A stretch of DNA of 56,854 nucleotides from Sedimentisphaerales bacterium (GCA_016928975.1 JAFGJR010000022.1:1-56854), one strand, 5' to 3'. Positions 1-8,951 are shown, counted from the stretch's first letter. Numbers and translations are program-made. The notes: generated by a model from the letters alone, not told the origin.

Positions 1-73
1 ACCTCCTTTATATAGGTCTCCTGGAATTCGTCCAGCACCCCAACACGGAATCAGTGGGCCAAAGGCAATTTCT

Positions 74-598
74 TCACAGGCTCTCAGTCAACTCCATGTT
101 GAGCGGCCTGCCGTCATCATACGCAATGACACTCTCGGCGGAGGCCACCGTGACGGTCCCTATCGTTTGCCTGTACCCCTGCGAGGGGAAACGGTCCTCC
201 GCGGCGGCGCAGGTGTACTGCAGGTCCATCACAACGACCACATCGTACGTGCCCACCTCGCTTGGGGCGGTGAAGGCCGCGCTAGCCGACCCGGAACTCT
301 TGTTTGGGCACAGGACTGGGACGGCGTTGAAGGCACAACTGCCGGTGACGCGGCTCCACGACCCTTTGACCAAGCCAGCCAGAATCTGCCTGCGGCAGAA
401 TGGGCAGTCGGTTCCGTTCCAGACCTCGTACTTATACTCTACGGTCACCGACTCCCCAGGGCCAACCGTCACCGCGGTGCCACCTCCATTGAGCTGGACG
501 CCGAAGATGTCCCATCCACCCGTCTCGCACGCGGCGCGTACGCCGCAGGGCAGATACAGTAGGGTGAAGACCGCCGGAAGAATGATTCTATGGCACAT
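74..598 (-). CDS. small secreted protein of unknown function
   Basis: Encodes 174 residues beginning with a clear Sec signal peptide (hydrophobic run ILPAVFTLLYLPCGVRA, cleavage probably after the RA). The start at 598 is preferred over the in-frame ATG at 616 because AAGGAGAGAGGTC lies just before it, giving a good ribosome binding site. The mature part is rich in Gly, Thr and Val and has six or more cysteines, including a CPFC pair. The phrases AAFTAPSEVGTYDVVVVMD and TVTVGPGESVTVEYKYEV look like beta strands of an immunoglobulin-like or CARDB-like exported domain. I do not recognise a family. A good promoter lies upstream at 735-764. Function unknown; export is the only confident statement. 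Confidence 0.7.
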   Translation of the reverse strand: MCHRIILPAVFTLLYLPCGVRAACETGGWDIFGVQLNGGGTAVTVGPGESVTVEYKYEVWNGTDCPFCRRQILAGLVKGSWSRVTGSCAFNAVPVLCPNKSSGSASAAFTAPSEVGTYDVVVVMDLQYTCAAAEDRFPSQGYRQTIGTVTVASAESVIAYDDGRPLNMELTESL

Positions 599-906
599 GA
601 CCTCTCTCCTTTTCATCGAACACAGTCCGCGTTCAGACTCCGCAACCCGGTCGGCAAGAGACTGGAGTTGCCACGCATATCATATCTTCAACGAAGCGCC
701 GTATTGGAACGGAAGGGCCGACCAGATTGCCTATACTATAATGTCATCACGATGTTCTTGTCAAAGAGAATCACGCGATTTTGTGCTGCCGGGCCGTGCG
801 GCCGGCCAAGGTCTTCTAACGAAAATGACGCTCACGGGCCGATAAGGAGTGTAGGCGTGTGGGTGGGAATATGCGCCCATGCGGCCTGGTATTGCGATGA
901 CATGTT
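599..906. other. intergenic region, 308 bases, divergent promoters
   Basis: No convincing gene. It separates the leftward secreted-protein gene from the rightward membrane-protein pair. It holds one strong leftward promoter candidate (735-764). A perfect TATAAT on the plus strand at 737-742 has no good -35 partner. Confidence 0.5.
735..764 (-). promoter_or_regulatory. sigma-70-type promoter for the secreted-protein gene
   Basis: On the minus strand TTGACA (764-759) is followed after 18 bases by TATAGT (740-735). This is a perfect -35 and a near-consensus -10. Transcription would begin near 728, leaving a leader of about 130 bases before the start at 598. Confidence 0.5.
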
Positions 907-1713
907 ATGATTGAGCTTTTCAAGAGCTTCGAGCACGCCGCGGGTGGATTGCATCCGCTGGTGTTGATTGTGCCGGGGCTTGGGATGGTGGCTCTGGGAT
1001 TGTTCGTCTGGCTGGGCGGACTGGGGTTTCGAAGAGCTCTGTTCGCCTTGCTCGGCGCGGCTGTAGGAGGGATTGCGGCCTTGCTCATAGTGAATGACAA
1101 CGGCGTAGTCGCCGGAGCATCGGCGATGGTGGGGGCACTCTTCGCCGCAATATGTCAGCGAGTCTTCACCGCTTTGCTGCTGGGCCTGCTGGCTGTCGTG
1201 GTCAGCTTCGTGATCATCGCCTGCCCGCACCTGCGGGAATACCACGGCTCATTGATCGGGGGCCAGGACATCGGTCGAAGTCAGACACTGACGGCGCGCG
1301 ACAGCTTGCGTGTGATGCGCGCCTACGGATTGGACCTGGTCGATGGCCTCCGCCGCGCCGCCGGCAGACTGACGCCGGTTCAGTGGGCAGCCGTCGCCGC
1401 CGCGACCGCCGGCACGTTGACCCTGGGTGTACTGTTCCAGTCCTTCGGCGGCGCCCTGTCCTGTGCGACTCTGGGGACCACGATGATCTTTGCCGGTCTG
1501 CTGCTGCTGACGATCTTCAAAGGGTCCGCGCCCATCGGGCGGCTCGCCGGCCAGCCGGCCTTCTACGGCCTCGTCTTCGTCGGTATGGCCGTGTTCGGCA
1601 CATTGGAGCAGCTCACGCTGTGCCGCCGGGCCGAACAGCAGAAGCCAAAATCGAGATCCGGCAAATCGCCGCCGACGTCAAAGGAATCGAAACGATCCTG
1701 GCGAAATCGATAA
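907..1713 (+). CDS. multi-pass membrane protein, DUF4203/TMEM198-like (tentative)
   Basis: Encodes 268 residues with about seven hydrophobic segments (roughly 15-35, 43-62, 66-85, 91-108, 160-178, 182-200, 215-232), rich in Gly and Ala. A soluble loop at 110-150 contains RDSLRVMRAYGLDL. The next gene follows after 15 bases and has a similar glycine-rich helix pattern, so the two probably work together. The ribosome binding site is weak. The last 30 residues (KPKSRSGKSPPTSKESKRSWRNR) are low-complexity and basic. An alternative frame over the same bases reads as a plausible coiled coil, so a frameshift near the 3' end is possible (see findings). Function unknown. Confidence 0.65.
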   Translation: MIELFKSFEHAAGGLHPLVLIVPGLGMVALGLFVWLGGLGFRRALFALLGAAVGGIAALLIVNDNGVVAGASAMVGALFAAICQRVFTALLLGLLAVVVSFVIIACPHLREYHGSLIGGQDIGRSQTLTARDSLRVMRAYGLDLVDGLRRAAGRLTPVQWAAVAAATAGTLTLGVLFQSFGGALSCATLGTTMIFAGLLLLTIFKGSAPIGRLAGQPAFYGLVFVGMAVFGTLEQLTLCRRAEQQKPKSRSGKSPPTSKESKRSWRNR

Positions 1714-1728
1714 GATGGTGGATGTACG

Positions 1729-2421
1729 ATGAACAGCCTTATGAGCATTTTGCAGACCGTCCTCATGGCATCGGCCCAGTCCGGCCAACAGCAGACCAAC
1801 TCCCTCCTGCCTTTCGACACTCTGTGGCAGCACGTCAACACGCTTGATCTTATCGAAGCGCTGACGTTCATCGCGTTCGGCGTCGTCTGGCTGTTCTACG
1901 GCTGGCGGATTTTCAAGATCCTCGTCACGATCTGCTTCGGCCTGCTGGGTCTGGTCCTCGGCATCTGGGCCAACCAGCAGCTCATCGACGGCGACAGCTT
2001 CTGGTTGGGAGCGATCTGTGCCGCGTTCTTCGCGATTCTCTCCATCCCCTTCATGCGATGGGGCGTCAGCATCCTGGGGGCGTTCTCCGGCGCCGTGCTC
2101 ACCGCCGGGGCATGGATGGCTCTCGGCCTGCCCCAGGAGTACGTCTGGGCCGGCGGCCTCACGGGTCTCATTGCCGGCGGCATGATCTCGTTCATCATCT
2201 TCAAGATCGCCGTGATCCTGTTCACCAGTCTCGGCGGCAGTGTGCTCCTCGCTGTTGGCGCCATGGCGATCTTATGCCACCACCTGATAACACAACAGGA
2301 ACTCAAGGACTTCGTCCAGAAGAACCCGTGGTTCCTGCCTGCCATCGTGCTGGGGCCCATGCTCGGCGGCATCTTCCTGCAAAACAAGCTCATCAAAGGC
2401 GCTCCCGACTGGAGCGCGTAG
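1729..2421 (+). CDS. multi-pass membrane protein, DUF4203/TMEM198-like (tentative)
   Basis: Encodes 230 residues with an N-terminal amphipathic stretch and about seven membrane helices from residue 45 on, several with Gly-rich small-residue faces (FGLLGLVLGIWA, GAFSGAVLTAGAWMALG, GGLTGLIAGGMI). This helix style resembles the TMEM198/DUF4203 fold, but that is a resemblance and not a motif match. GGTGGA before the start serves as ribosome binding site. It is probably cotranscribed with the preceding membrane gene. It ends convergently with the ligase gene at 2514, with a hairpin between them. Substrate and role unknown. Confidence 0.65.
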   Translation: MNSLMSILQTVLMASAQSGQQQTNSLLPFDTLWQHVNTLDLIEALTFIAFGVVWLFYGWRIFKILVTICFGLLGLVLGIWANQQLIDGDSFWLGAICAAFFAILSIPFMRWGVSILGAFSGAVLTAGAWMALGLPQEYVWAGGLTGLIAGGMISFIIFKIAVILFTSLGGSVLLAVGAMAILCHHLITQQELKDFVQKNPWFLPAIVLGPMLGGIFLQNKLIKGAPDWSA

Positions 2422-2465
2422 ACCTGCGCCGTGCGACGAGATCGCCGGCACCCGGCCGCCGATGT

Positions 2466-2486
2466 AGACGGGCTCCTTGCCCGTCT
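2466..2486. terminator. hairpin between convergent genes
   Basis: AGACGGGC and GCCCGTCT form an 8-base-pair stem around the loop TCCTT, placed between the stop codons at 2421 and 2514. On the plus strand TTCTC follows. It could act as a weak two-way terminator. Confidence 0.45.
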
Positions 2487-2513
2487 TCTCGCTGCCTACA
2501 AATGCAGGCGGGC

Positions 2514-3845
2514 CTACCGTGGTCTCTTGTCTACGACGCGGTCCTTGCCGACGGTGAGCTGACGCAGTGACCTGGGCTCGACGAAGGTCACTTTCGCCTC
2601 GACGTCGAGGGCCGTCTTGATGCGATTGGCCATCTGCACGCGCAAGGCTTCGAGGGCCTTGACCTCGTCGAGAAACGGCATCTCGTCCGAGACCTCGACC
2701 CGGACCTCGATAGTGTCGATGCCGGCCTGCTCGTCGAGAATGATCTGATAGTAAGGACTGGCGCCCTCGACGCCGGAGAGGATCTCCTCAATCTCGGAGG
2801 GGAAGAAAGCGACGCCGCGCAAGAGAATCTGGTCATCCGTGCGGCCGGCGATCCTTGCCATGCGGACAAACGTCCTGCCACAAGGACATGGTTCAGGGTT
2901 CAACTGCGTGATGTCGCCCGTCCGATACCGGATCAGAGGGAAGCCCTCCTTCGTGATCGTGGTGAGGACCAGCTCGCCCTCCTCGCCAACGGCGACGGGT
3001 TCGAGCGTCCTGGGGTCGATGACCTCCACGATGAAGTGGTCCTCGTTGACGTGAAAGCCGTCGCGAAGCTGGCACTCGCCGGCCACGCCAGGCCCCATGA
3101 TCTCCGTCAGGCCGTAGGTGTCGATCGAGGTGATGCGCAGTTGCTCTTCAAGCTGGCAGCGAAGGGAGTCGCTCAGCCGCTCGCCGCCGAAGAGCCCCAG
3201 CCGCAGGTGCAGCCGCTCAGGGTGAATCTGCAACTGCTCCAGTCCAGCGACAATGTTGACGCCGTGACTGGGCGTCGAGATCAGCACCGTCGCCTTGAAA
3301 TCTCGCATAATGGCGATCTGCTTCTCGAGGCTCGTCGTCAGGGAAGCAGGGATGACCGCAGCACCGACTTGCTCGGCGCCCTGGTGGAAGCCGAAGCCGC
3401 CGGCGAACAGGCTGTAGTTCAAGGCGATCTGCACCACATCATGCTGGACGACCCCGGCGGCGGCCAGCAGGCGGGCCGTACATTCCGTCCAGGTCCTCAA
3501 GTCGTTGCGAGTGTACCCGACGACGATGGGCACCCCCGTGGTGCCGGAGGTCGAGTGGATTCTCGCGATGTCGTGCAGCGGCACAGCGAACATGTCATAT
3601 GGATAGCTCTCGCGCAGATCTTCCCTCGCCGTGAAAGGAAGCTCGCGCAGCGCGCTGACCTGCTTGAGTCGTTCGAGGTTCACCTTGTGCGCATCGAAGG
3701 CCGTCCGGTAGAAGGCAACGTTGCGATAGACGCGATTCAACGTCGATTGCAGCCGCTCGATCTGAAGCTGCTCCAGCTCGTCGCGGGGCATCGTCTCATA
3801 CTTCGGATTGTAGAGGATTGCGCGATCCATAGGCGTCTCACTCAT
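2514..3845 (-). CDS. paaK: phenylacetate-CoA ligase-like adenylate-forming enzyme
   Basis: Encodes 443 residues, the usual length for phenylacetate-CoA ligase, which joins an aryl acid to CoA using ATP. Motifs seen in order are the phosphate-binding loop STSGTTGVPIV, the later adenylation motif YGLTEIMGPG, the RTGDI motif, a CPCG pair, and the C-terminal DDQILLRGVAFFPSEIEEIL region typical of the PaaK C-terminal domain. The start at 3845 gives an 8-base overlap (ATGAGTGA) with the upstream ATPase gene. Reading further upstream only extends into that gene. It is the last gene of the liv-type transporter operon, so its substrate is probably what the transporter brings in. Phenylacetate itself is not proven; an indole, hydroxyphenyl or other aryl acid is equally possible. 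Confidence 0.85.
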   Translation of the reverse strand: MSETPMDRAILYNPKYETMPRDELEQLQIERLQSTLNRVYRNVAFYRTAFDAHKVNLERLKQVSALRELPFTAREDLRESYPYDMFAVPLHDIARIHSTSGTTGVPIVVGYTRNDLRTWTECTARLLAAAGVVQHDVVQIALNYSLFAGGFGFHQGAEQVGAAVIPASLTTSLEKQIAIMRDFKATVLISTPSHGVNIVAGLEQLQIHPERLHLRLGLFGGERLSDSLRCQLEEQLRITSIDTYGLTEIMGPGVAGECQLRDGFHVNEDHFIVEVIDPRTLEPVAVGEEGELVLTTITKEGFPLIRYRTGDITQLNPEPCPCGRTFVRMARIAGRTDDQILLRGVAFFPSEIEEILSGVEGASPYYQIILDEQAGIDTIEVRVEVSDEMPFLDEVKALEALRVQMANRIKTALDVEAKVTFVEPRSLRQLTVGKDRVVDKRPR

Positions 3846-4572
3846 CAATGGTCCTGTATTCCTTGCCGAGATAGGCCCGCTGGACCTCCGGATTGTCGCA
3901 GAGCTCGCGGGCCGTCCCCTCCAGGACGACTTGTCCCGTCTCAATGACATAACCACGATCGGCCACCGCCAGGGCCGCCCGCGCATTCTGCTCCACCAGC
4001 AGCACGGTCAGTCCGGTCTGCTTCAAGCGAGCGATGGTCTGGAAGATGTCTCTGGCAATCAACGGCGCGACTCCGAGCGATGGCTCATCCATCATCAGGA
4101 GCCTCGGCCTGGACATCAGGGCTCTGCCGATGGCGAGCATCTGCTGCTGGCCGCCCGAGAGCGTGCCGGCCAGTTGCTTCTGCCGCTCTTTGAGGATGCC
4201 GAATAGCTCGTACACGTCGTCCAGACTGGCAACGACCGCGGCCCCGCTCTCCCGGCGCCGGCGAGCGAAGGCGCCGAGGATAAGGTTCTCCCGAACGGTC
4301 AGGGTGCTGAAGACGTGCCGACCCTCCGGAACGAGGGAGCAGCCAAGCTCGACGATCCGCTCGGGGGACTTGCCGCGGATCGGTCGCTTGTCGAATTCGA
4401 TCTCGCCGTTGCGGCATCTCAGGATGCCTGCGATGGTCTTGAGCAGGGTCGTTTTCCCCGCGCCGTTGGCGCCGATCAGTGCGACGATCTCGCCCGGAGA
4501 GACATGGAGTGAGATTCCCTTGAGGACCCGCAACGGGCCGTAGCCGGCTTCGAGATTCAGAATCCTCAACAT
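3838..4572 (-). CDS. livF: branched-chain amino acid-type ABC transporter ATPase LivF
   Basis: Encodes 244 residues, a normal LivF length. Walker A is GANGAGKTT at 34-42, the signature is LSGGQQQMLAIGRAL, and Walker B is LLMMDEPSLG. The tail reads QRAYLGKEY, as in LivF proteins. It would sit on the cytoplasmic face and drive the LivH-LivM permease pair together with LivG. It lies 12 bases after livG and overlaps the ligase gene by 8 bases, so the operon is tightly coupled. The transported substrate cannot be read from the ATPase. Confidence 0.9.
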   Translation of the reverse strand: MLRILNLEAGYGPLRVLKGISLHVSPGEIVALIGANGAGKTTLLKTIAGILRCRNGEIEFDKRPIRGKSPERIVELGCSLVPEGRHVFSTLTVRENLILGAFARRRRESGAAVVASLDDVYELFGILKERQKQLAGTLSGGQQQMLAIGRALMSRPRLLMMDEPSLGVAPLIARDIFQTIARLKQTGLTVLLVEQNARAALAVADRGYVIETGQVVLEGTARELCDNPEVQRAYLGKEYRTIDE

Positions 4573-4584
4573 CGATCGCTCAAC

Positions 4585-5367
4585 TCACGCCTGTGAGGGT
4601 CCATAATCATCGCCCAGGTAGATGCGGATCACATCCGGATCTCGCTGGATGACCCGTGGAGGCCCTTCCGCGATCTTCTGACCCTGGTCGAGAACCACCA
4701 CGTCGTCGGAGATGTTCATCACGAGCGACATATCATGCTCGACGATGAGACAGGTAATGCCGCGATCGCGAATCTTCAGAATCAGTTCCGACAACTCCCT
4801 GGTTTCGTAGATGTTCAGCCCGGCGGCAGGCTCGTCCAGAAGCAACAGGAGCGGCTCCGTGGCGAGGGCCCGCGCGAATTCCACGAGGCGCTGGCGGCCG
4901 AACGGCAGATTCGACGCCGTTTCGGTGGCGTACCGGGCCAGGCCGAGATCCTCAAGGATGGCCTGAGCCCTGTTCCTGATCTCGCAGTCCTCGCGCCAGG
5001 TGCGCGGCAGGTTCAGCATCCCCGCTATGAAGCCCGACCGCGTCCGCGGGTGTCGGCCGACCATCACGTTTTCGAGAACACTCATGTGAGAAAACAGCTT
5101 CGTCGTCTGGAACGTCCTGGCGATGCCCAACCCTGCTACCGTGTGCGGCTTCCAGGCCGTGATTCGTCTGCCCTGGAACGAGACCTCCCCCTTCTGCGGA
5201 GAGATCGTCCCGGCGATCAGATTGAACAAGGTCGTCTTGCCCGCGCCGTTGGGCCCGATGACGGCCTTGATCGTGCCGCGCAGGACCTGAAGGCTGACAT
5301 CCTTGATGGCGTGTACGCCGCCAAAGGATCGATGCAGGCTCCTCGTCTCCAGCAGCACGCTATCCAT
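4585..5367 (-). CDS. livG: branched-chain amino acid-type ABC transporter ATPase LivG
   Basis: Encodes 260 residues. Walker A is GPNGAGKTT at 38-46 and Walker B is LLLLDEPAAGLN. The signature reads NLPFGRQRLVEFARAL, where LivG proteins typically have LPYGQQR, so the family assignment is good. The C-terminal IRIYLGDDYG is also typical. It starts inside the end of livM (ATGGATAG, 8-base overlap). It is the second ATPase of the heterodimeric motor. Confidence 0.9.
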   Translation of the reverse strand: MDSVLLETRSLHRSFGGVHAIKDVSLQVLRGTIKAVIGPNGAGKTTLFNLIAGTISPQKGEVSFQGRRITAWKPHTVAGLGIARTFQTTKLFSHMSVLENVMVGRHPRTRSGFIAGMLNLPRTWREDCEIRNRAQAILEDLGLARYATETASNLPFGRQRLVEFARALATEPLLLLLDEPAAGLNIYETRELSELILKIRDRGITCLIVEHDMSLVMNISDDVVVLDQGQKIAEGPPRVIQRDPDVIRIYLGDDYGPSQA

Positions 5368-6430
5368 GCGCCCTCCTGGACCACAGAGCCGAGAGGGCCT
5401 GCCATTTCGGCACGCGAAGCAGGCCCCGTGGAGCGAAAAGCATGATACCGATCAGGATGGCCCCGAATACGGCGTCGTCGAGCGTCCCGAAGACACCCCG
5501 CAGCGACAGGAAGTTCAGCAGGATCGCCATGAGCAGCGCGCCCCACAGGTTTGCCATGCCGCCGATGGCAACAATCGCGACGTATCGGACGGATTTCATC
5601 ACCGTCGCTTCGGAGGGGCCGATGCTGCCATTGTAGTGGGTCATCAAAGCCCCGCCCACGGCGGCGAACAGGGCGCTGAGTACGAACACTGCCAGCTTGT
5701 ACCGATACGTGTTCACCCCGAGCGAATGGGCCGCTTCCTCGCTCTGATGAATGGAGCGAAGCGCACGGCCGACGCGCGAGTTGACCAGATTGATCGCCAG
5801 CACCATAGTGACCAGGACCACCACCCACGCGATGTAGTAGTTCTGAATTCGAAACGGCGCCCGGCCGTTGACTTCCAGGCCCGGGATCAGCGGGAACGGC
5901 GGCACGTTCGAGAGGCCGTCGGCCTGCCCGAGGCCTCTTGTCCCCAGAACGACGCGATAGACGATCAGACCGAAACCCAGCGTGGCCATCGCCAGGTAGT
6001 GTCCCTTCAGCCGGATCACGGGTACACCGATCAGGAAGGCGATCACTCCGGTCAGCAATAGCGCCGTGATGAAGGCCGGCCAGGGCGAGAAGGACAGGAC
6101 CTCTCCCCCGTAGAGGTTCTCCCATTGCACCACCAGGCCCAGAGAGTACAACCCGCGAATCAGGCCAGAGTCGCGATGGGCGAGAAGGTTCACCGTGGTC
6201 ATGAAAGCGACCGTGTAGCCGCCGATGGCGAAAAAGCCCGCATGACCGAGGGACGCCTGGCCCGCGTAGCCCATGAGCAGGCACAGGCCGATCACCACAA
6301 GCGCGTAATAGGCGGACATGGTGACCTGCGTCATATAGTACGTGGCGCCGGTCAAGGACAGTATCACCTGCAGCGCGATGACCGCCAAGGCACTGGCAGC
6401 CACAGGCCAATATCTTCGCAGTCGCGTCAT
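5360..6430 (-). CDS. livM: branched-chain amino acid-type ABC transporter permease LivM
   Basis: Encodes 356 residues with about ten membrane helices. Typical LivM phrases are present: GYAGQASLGHAGFFAIGGY near residue 55, AMATLGFGLIVYRVV, and the coupling region GRALRSIHQSEEAAHSLGVNTYRYKLAVFVLSA. The start overlaps the stop of livH by ATGA and the end overlaps livG. It forms the inner-membrane channel together with LivH. Confidence 0.9.
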   Translation of the reverse strand: MTRLRRYWPVAASALAVIALQVILSLTGATYYMTQVTMSAYYALVVIGLCLLMGYAGQASLGHAGFFAIGGYTVAFMTTVNLLAHRDSGLIRGLYSLGLVVQWENLYGGEVLSFSPWPAFITALLLTGVIAFLIGVPVIRLKGHYLAMATLGFGLIVYRVVLGTRGLGQADGLSNVPPFPLIPGLEVNGRAPFRIQNYYIAWVVVLVTMVLAINLVNSRVGRALRSIHQSEEAAHSLGVNTYRYKLAVFVLSALFAAVGGALMTHYNGSIGPSEATVMKSVRYVAIVAIGGMANLWGALLMAILLNFLSLRGVFGTLDDAVFGAILIGIMLFAPRGLLRVPKWQALSALWSRRAHG

Positions 6431-7317
6431 GCGGTCCTCAGCTCGCCGATTTCACGCCGGACAAACAGGCCGGTCGGCCGAAACACCAGGACCAGCAGGA
6501 GAACGACGATGGCCACAGCCTCCTTGTAGGCCGCCGCGAACTGGCTGACCACGAATGCTTCGAGCAATCCCAGGAGCAGGCCCGCCACGACCGCCGCCAT
6601 GCTGTTGCCCAGGCCGCCGAGGATGGCCACCGTGAAGCCTTTGATGGCCAGGGGCGCTCCCATGTCGTACTGCGTCTGGGTCACCGGCGAGACCACGCAT
6701 CCGGCCAGCGCCCCAATTCCGGCGCTGAGCATGAACGAGAGCGTCACCATCCAGCGGTCGTTGATGCCGCACAGGCACGCCGCCATGCGATCATCTGCAC
6801 AGGCCCGCATGGCCCGGCCGAGCAATGTAAACCGGAAGAAGACGGTCAGCCCGGCGACAGTAACCGCGCTGACCCCAAGCACCCACAGCACCTGCGGCGA
6901 GATATGGGCGCCGAGGATCGTGACGGTGGAAATCGACGTGCCGGTGAAATACGGCAGGGACCGGACCTGCTCGTCCCAGACGTGCAGCATGGCCTCCCGG
7001 ATCAGGATGGAAAGACCGATGGTAATGACGATCAGCCGCAGGACCGAGGCATCCCGCGCCGGCCGAATGAAGGCGATCTCGATCAGCCCTCCGAGAATCG
7101 CCGTCACGATGACCGCCAGAGCGATGGCGAGCCACAGTGGAACGACCTCGTACAGGCTGATGGCGATCATCGCGCCGACGATCAGGAACTCCCCTTGGGC
7201 GAAGTTGATGATCCCGGTCGTGCCGTAAATGATGTTGAAGCCGACGGCCACGATGGCGTAGATGCTGCCGACCGTGATACCCGACAGACCATACTGCACG
7301 ATCAGAGGGACATTCAT
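6427..7317 (-). CDS. livH: branched-chain amino acid-type ABC transporter permease LivH
   Basis: Encodes 296 residues with about eight membrane helices. Characteristic LivH segments are GLSGITVGSIYAIVAVGFNIIYG at the N-terminus, INFAQGEFLIVGA, the coupling region LLGRAMRACADDRMAACLCGIN, and FTVAILGGLGNSMAAVVAGLLLGLLE. It lies 37 bases after the binding-protein gene and overlaps livM by 4 bases. It partners LivM in the membrane. Confidence 0.9.
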   Translation of the reverse strand: MNVPLIVQYGLSGITVGSIYAIVAVGFNIIYGTTGIINFAQGEFLIVGAMIAISLYEVVPLWLAIALAVIVTAILGGLIEIAFIRPARDASVLRLIVITIGLSILIREAMLHVWDEQVRSLPYFTGTSISTVTILGAHISPQVLWVLGVSAVTVAGLTVFFRFTLLGRAMRACADDRMAACLCGINDRWMVTLSFMLSAGIGALAGCVVSPVTQTQYDMGAPLAIKGFTVAILGGLGNSMAAVVAGLLLGLLEAFVVSQFAAAYKEAVAIVVLLLVLVFRPTGLFVRREIGELRTA

Positions 7318-7354
7318 TCTGGCTCGGCTCCTGCGGCTGATCCGTCAGGTCTGA

Positions 7355-8536
7355 CTACTTGGTATAGACCGCGAACTTCCCATCCACGACGGTCAGCATT
7401 TCAAACGCGTCCTTGGCCAGGCCGTTGTGGTCCTGGGCGGAGAAGTTGAACACGCCGCCCGTCCCGACGACACCTTGCAGGGTCTCGATGGCTGCGCGAA
7501 CCTTGTCCGTCTCGACGCTGCCGGCCTTCTTGACCGCCTCGGCAAGGATCAGAATCGCGTCATAGGCGTGCCCGCCGAAAGTGCTCGCGTCTTCCTTGTA
7601 GCGCGTCTCGTAATCCTGCTTGTACTTCACCAGGAGTTTCTTCTGCGGATGGTCATCCGGCAGGACGTCGGCAACGAGCAGGCGTCCACAGGGGAAAATC
7701 GTGCCGTTGGCCGCCTCGCCGCCCGCCTGGACGTACTTGATGTTGCCGAATCCGTGGCTCTGGAATAGCGGCACGTCGAGCCCGATCTGCTTCATGTTCT
7801 TGGCCACCAGGCTCTGCGCCGGCGTGATAGTCCAATCGATCACGGCTTGAACATCCTGACCCTTGAGCTTGGTAAGAACGCCGGTCAGATCAGTCTCCGT
7901 CGCGGCGTACGTTTCTGCGATGGCAATGGTCATCCCATATTCGGGAGCCAGCTTCGCCAGTTGGGCAGCCCCCGCATTGCCGAAGCCATCGCTGCTCGAA
8001 ATGACACCAACCTTGGTGATGCCCATGTCTTTCATCGTCTCATAGATTCGTCGAGCCGCGTCGCTGTCCTTTTGTGGCGTCTTAAAAACGTAGCTCGCAA
8101 GAGGATCGACGATGGTCTCTGCCGCGGCGCAGGACAGGAGGATGGTTTTGCCCTCCTGACAGATGTTCTTGATCGCCATCGTCTCGCCGCTGGTGGATGG
8201 GCCAATGATCGCAAGGACCTTTTCCTCGTCGATCAGTTGCTTGGCCAGAGAGACGGCTTTTTCGGAGCTGGCGCCGGAATCCATGACGAGCAACGTGACC
8301 TTGTGACCGGCGATCCCGCCGGCTTGATTGAGCTGCTCGACGAGCATCTCGGCGGTCTTCTGCTCCGGCGCCCCAAGGAACGATGCCGGACCCGTCACGG
8401 CAAAGATCGCGCCGATCTTGATCGGCGTCGCCGGCGCCTCCGCCGGTGGCGTCGGTTCCGACTTCTTGCACCCTGCGCCGATCAGGCCAAGTCCCATAAC
8501 GCAGAGCCCCAGAATCTTCGCATACCTCATTCTCAT
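7355..8536 (-). CDS. livJ: liv-type substrate-binding lipoprotein
   Basis: Encodes 393 residues. The N-terminus carries a lipoprotein signal with the lipobox LIGAGC, so Cys23 would be lipidated. A short Pro-rich linker follows, then a type 1 periplasmic binding fold (Peripla_BP_6): IKIGAIFAVTGPASFLGAP, VMDSGASSEKAVSLAKQLI, and IIGPSTSGETMAI. It captures the ligand for the LivHMGF transporter. This family binds branched-chain amino acids but also amides, aromatic acids and other small acids. The phenylacetate-CoA-ligase-like gene at the end of the operon argues for an organic acid here. It is the first gene of the operon; AAGG lies about 10 bases before the start. Confidence 0.88.
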   Translation of the reverse strand: MRMRYAKILGLCVMGLGLIGAGCKKSEPTPPAEAPATPIKIGAIFAVTGPASFLGAPEQKTAEMLVEQLNQAGGIAGHKVTLLVMDSGASSEKAVSLAKQLIDEEKVLAIIGPSTSGETMAIKNICQEGKTILLSCAAAETIVDPLASYVFKTPQKDSDAARRIYETMKDMGITKVGVISSSDGFGNAGAAQLAKLAPEYGMTIAIAETYAATETDLTGVLTKLKGQDVQAVIDWTITPAQSLVAKNMKQIGLDVPLFQSHGFGNIKYVQAGGEAANGTIFPCGRLLVADVLPDDHPQKKLLVKYKQDYETRYKEDASTFGGHAYDAILILAEAVKKAGSVETDKVRAAIETLQGVVGTGGVFNFSAQDHNGLAKDAFEMLTVVDGKFAVYTK

Positions 8537-8951
8537 AAGCGCCTGCCTTTCCGACCCTGATGGTCAAACGTACTCAATTCCTTTCTTCGGCACGATGAAG
8601 AGACGTCTTTTCTCCAACCCTTCATCGCCCGCACGTATCGCCAACGGAATGCTCGGATGGCGCTGTCATGGCCGACTTCGGGAAGCCTCTTGCACGCCCA
8701 GCACCGATATTCTCGCGGCCGACCAGCCAGCCGGGGCGACTCCCGCCCACGACCCTCCTATCGTGTGACCGGTTGTTGTGAAAAGCAAGCACAAAAACCC
8801 AAAAACCGCCCTCAACGGCCTGCCATGCCTATGAACATGAATCCCCGTTGACATTGCGCACCACCCGTCGGAGGTCCGGAAATCCTTTGCAAAGAGGTCC
8901 TCTTCACGTTAGAATATCTGTGAACGCTGGATCTTGATGGAGGACACACAA
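8537..8951. other. intergenic region between divergent genes
   Basis: 415 bases between the binding-protein gene and the protease gene, with no convincing gene inside. The short frames over 8600-8860 show no family features. It must hold the leftward operon promoter, which I could not place with confidence. It also holds a good rightward promoter at 8887-8915. Confidence 0.5.
8887..8915 (+). promoter_or_regulatory. sigma-70-type promoter for the S8 protease gene
   Basis: TTGCAA (8887-8892) is followed after 17 bases by TAGAAT (8910-8915). Transcription would start near 8922, leaving a leader of about 30 bases with GGAGG at 8939-8943 before the ATG at 8952. Confidence 0.5.

Noticed and set aside
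737..742. Perfect TATAAT on the plus strand as promoter of the first membrane gene
   Set aside because: No acceptable -35 at 16-18 bases and it lies 165 bases from the start codon; the overlapping minus-strand promoter is much better.
3846..3986. Upstream extension of the phenylacetate-CoA ligase frame
   Set aside because: It runs through livF in another frame; the ATG at 3845 gives normal length and a coupling overlap.
3838..5367. LivF/LivG as the missing ATPases for the permease array
   Set aside because: Both are tightly coupled to livH-livM and carry Liv-type features; MacB/LolD-type ATPases would be expected for FtsX permeases.
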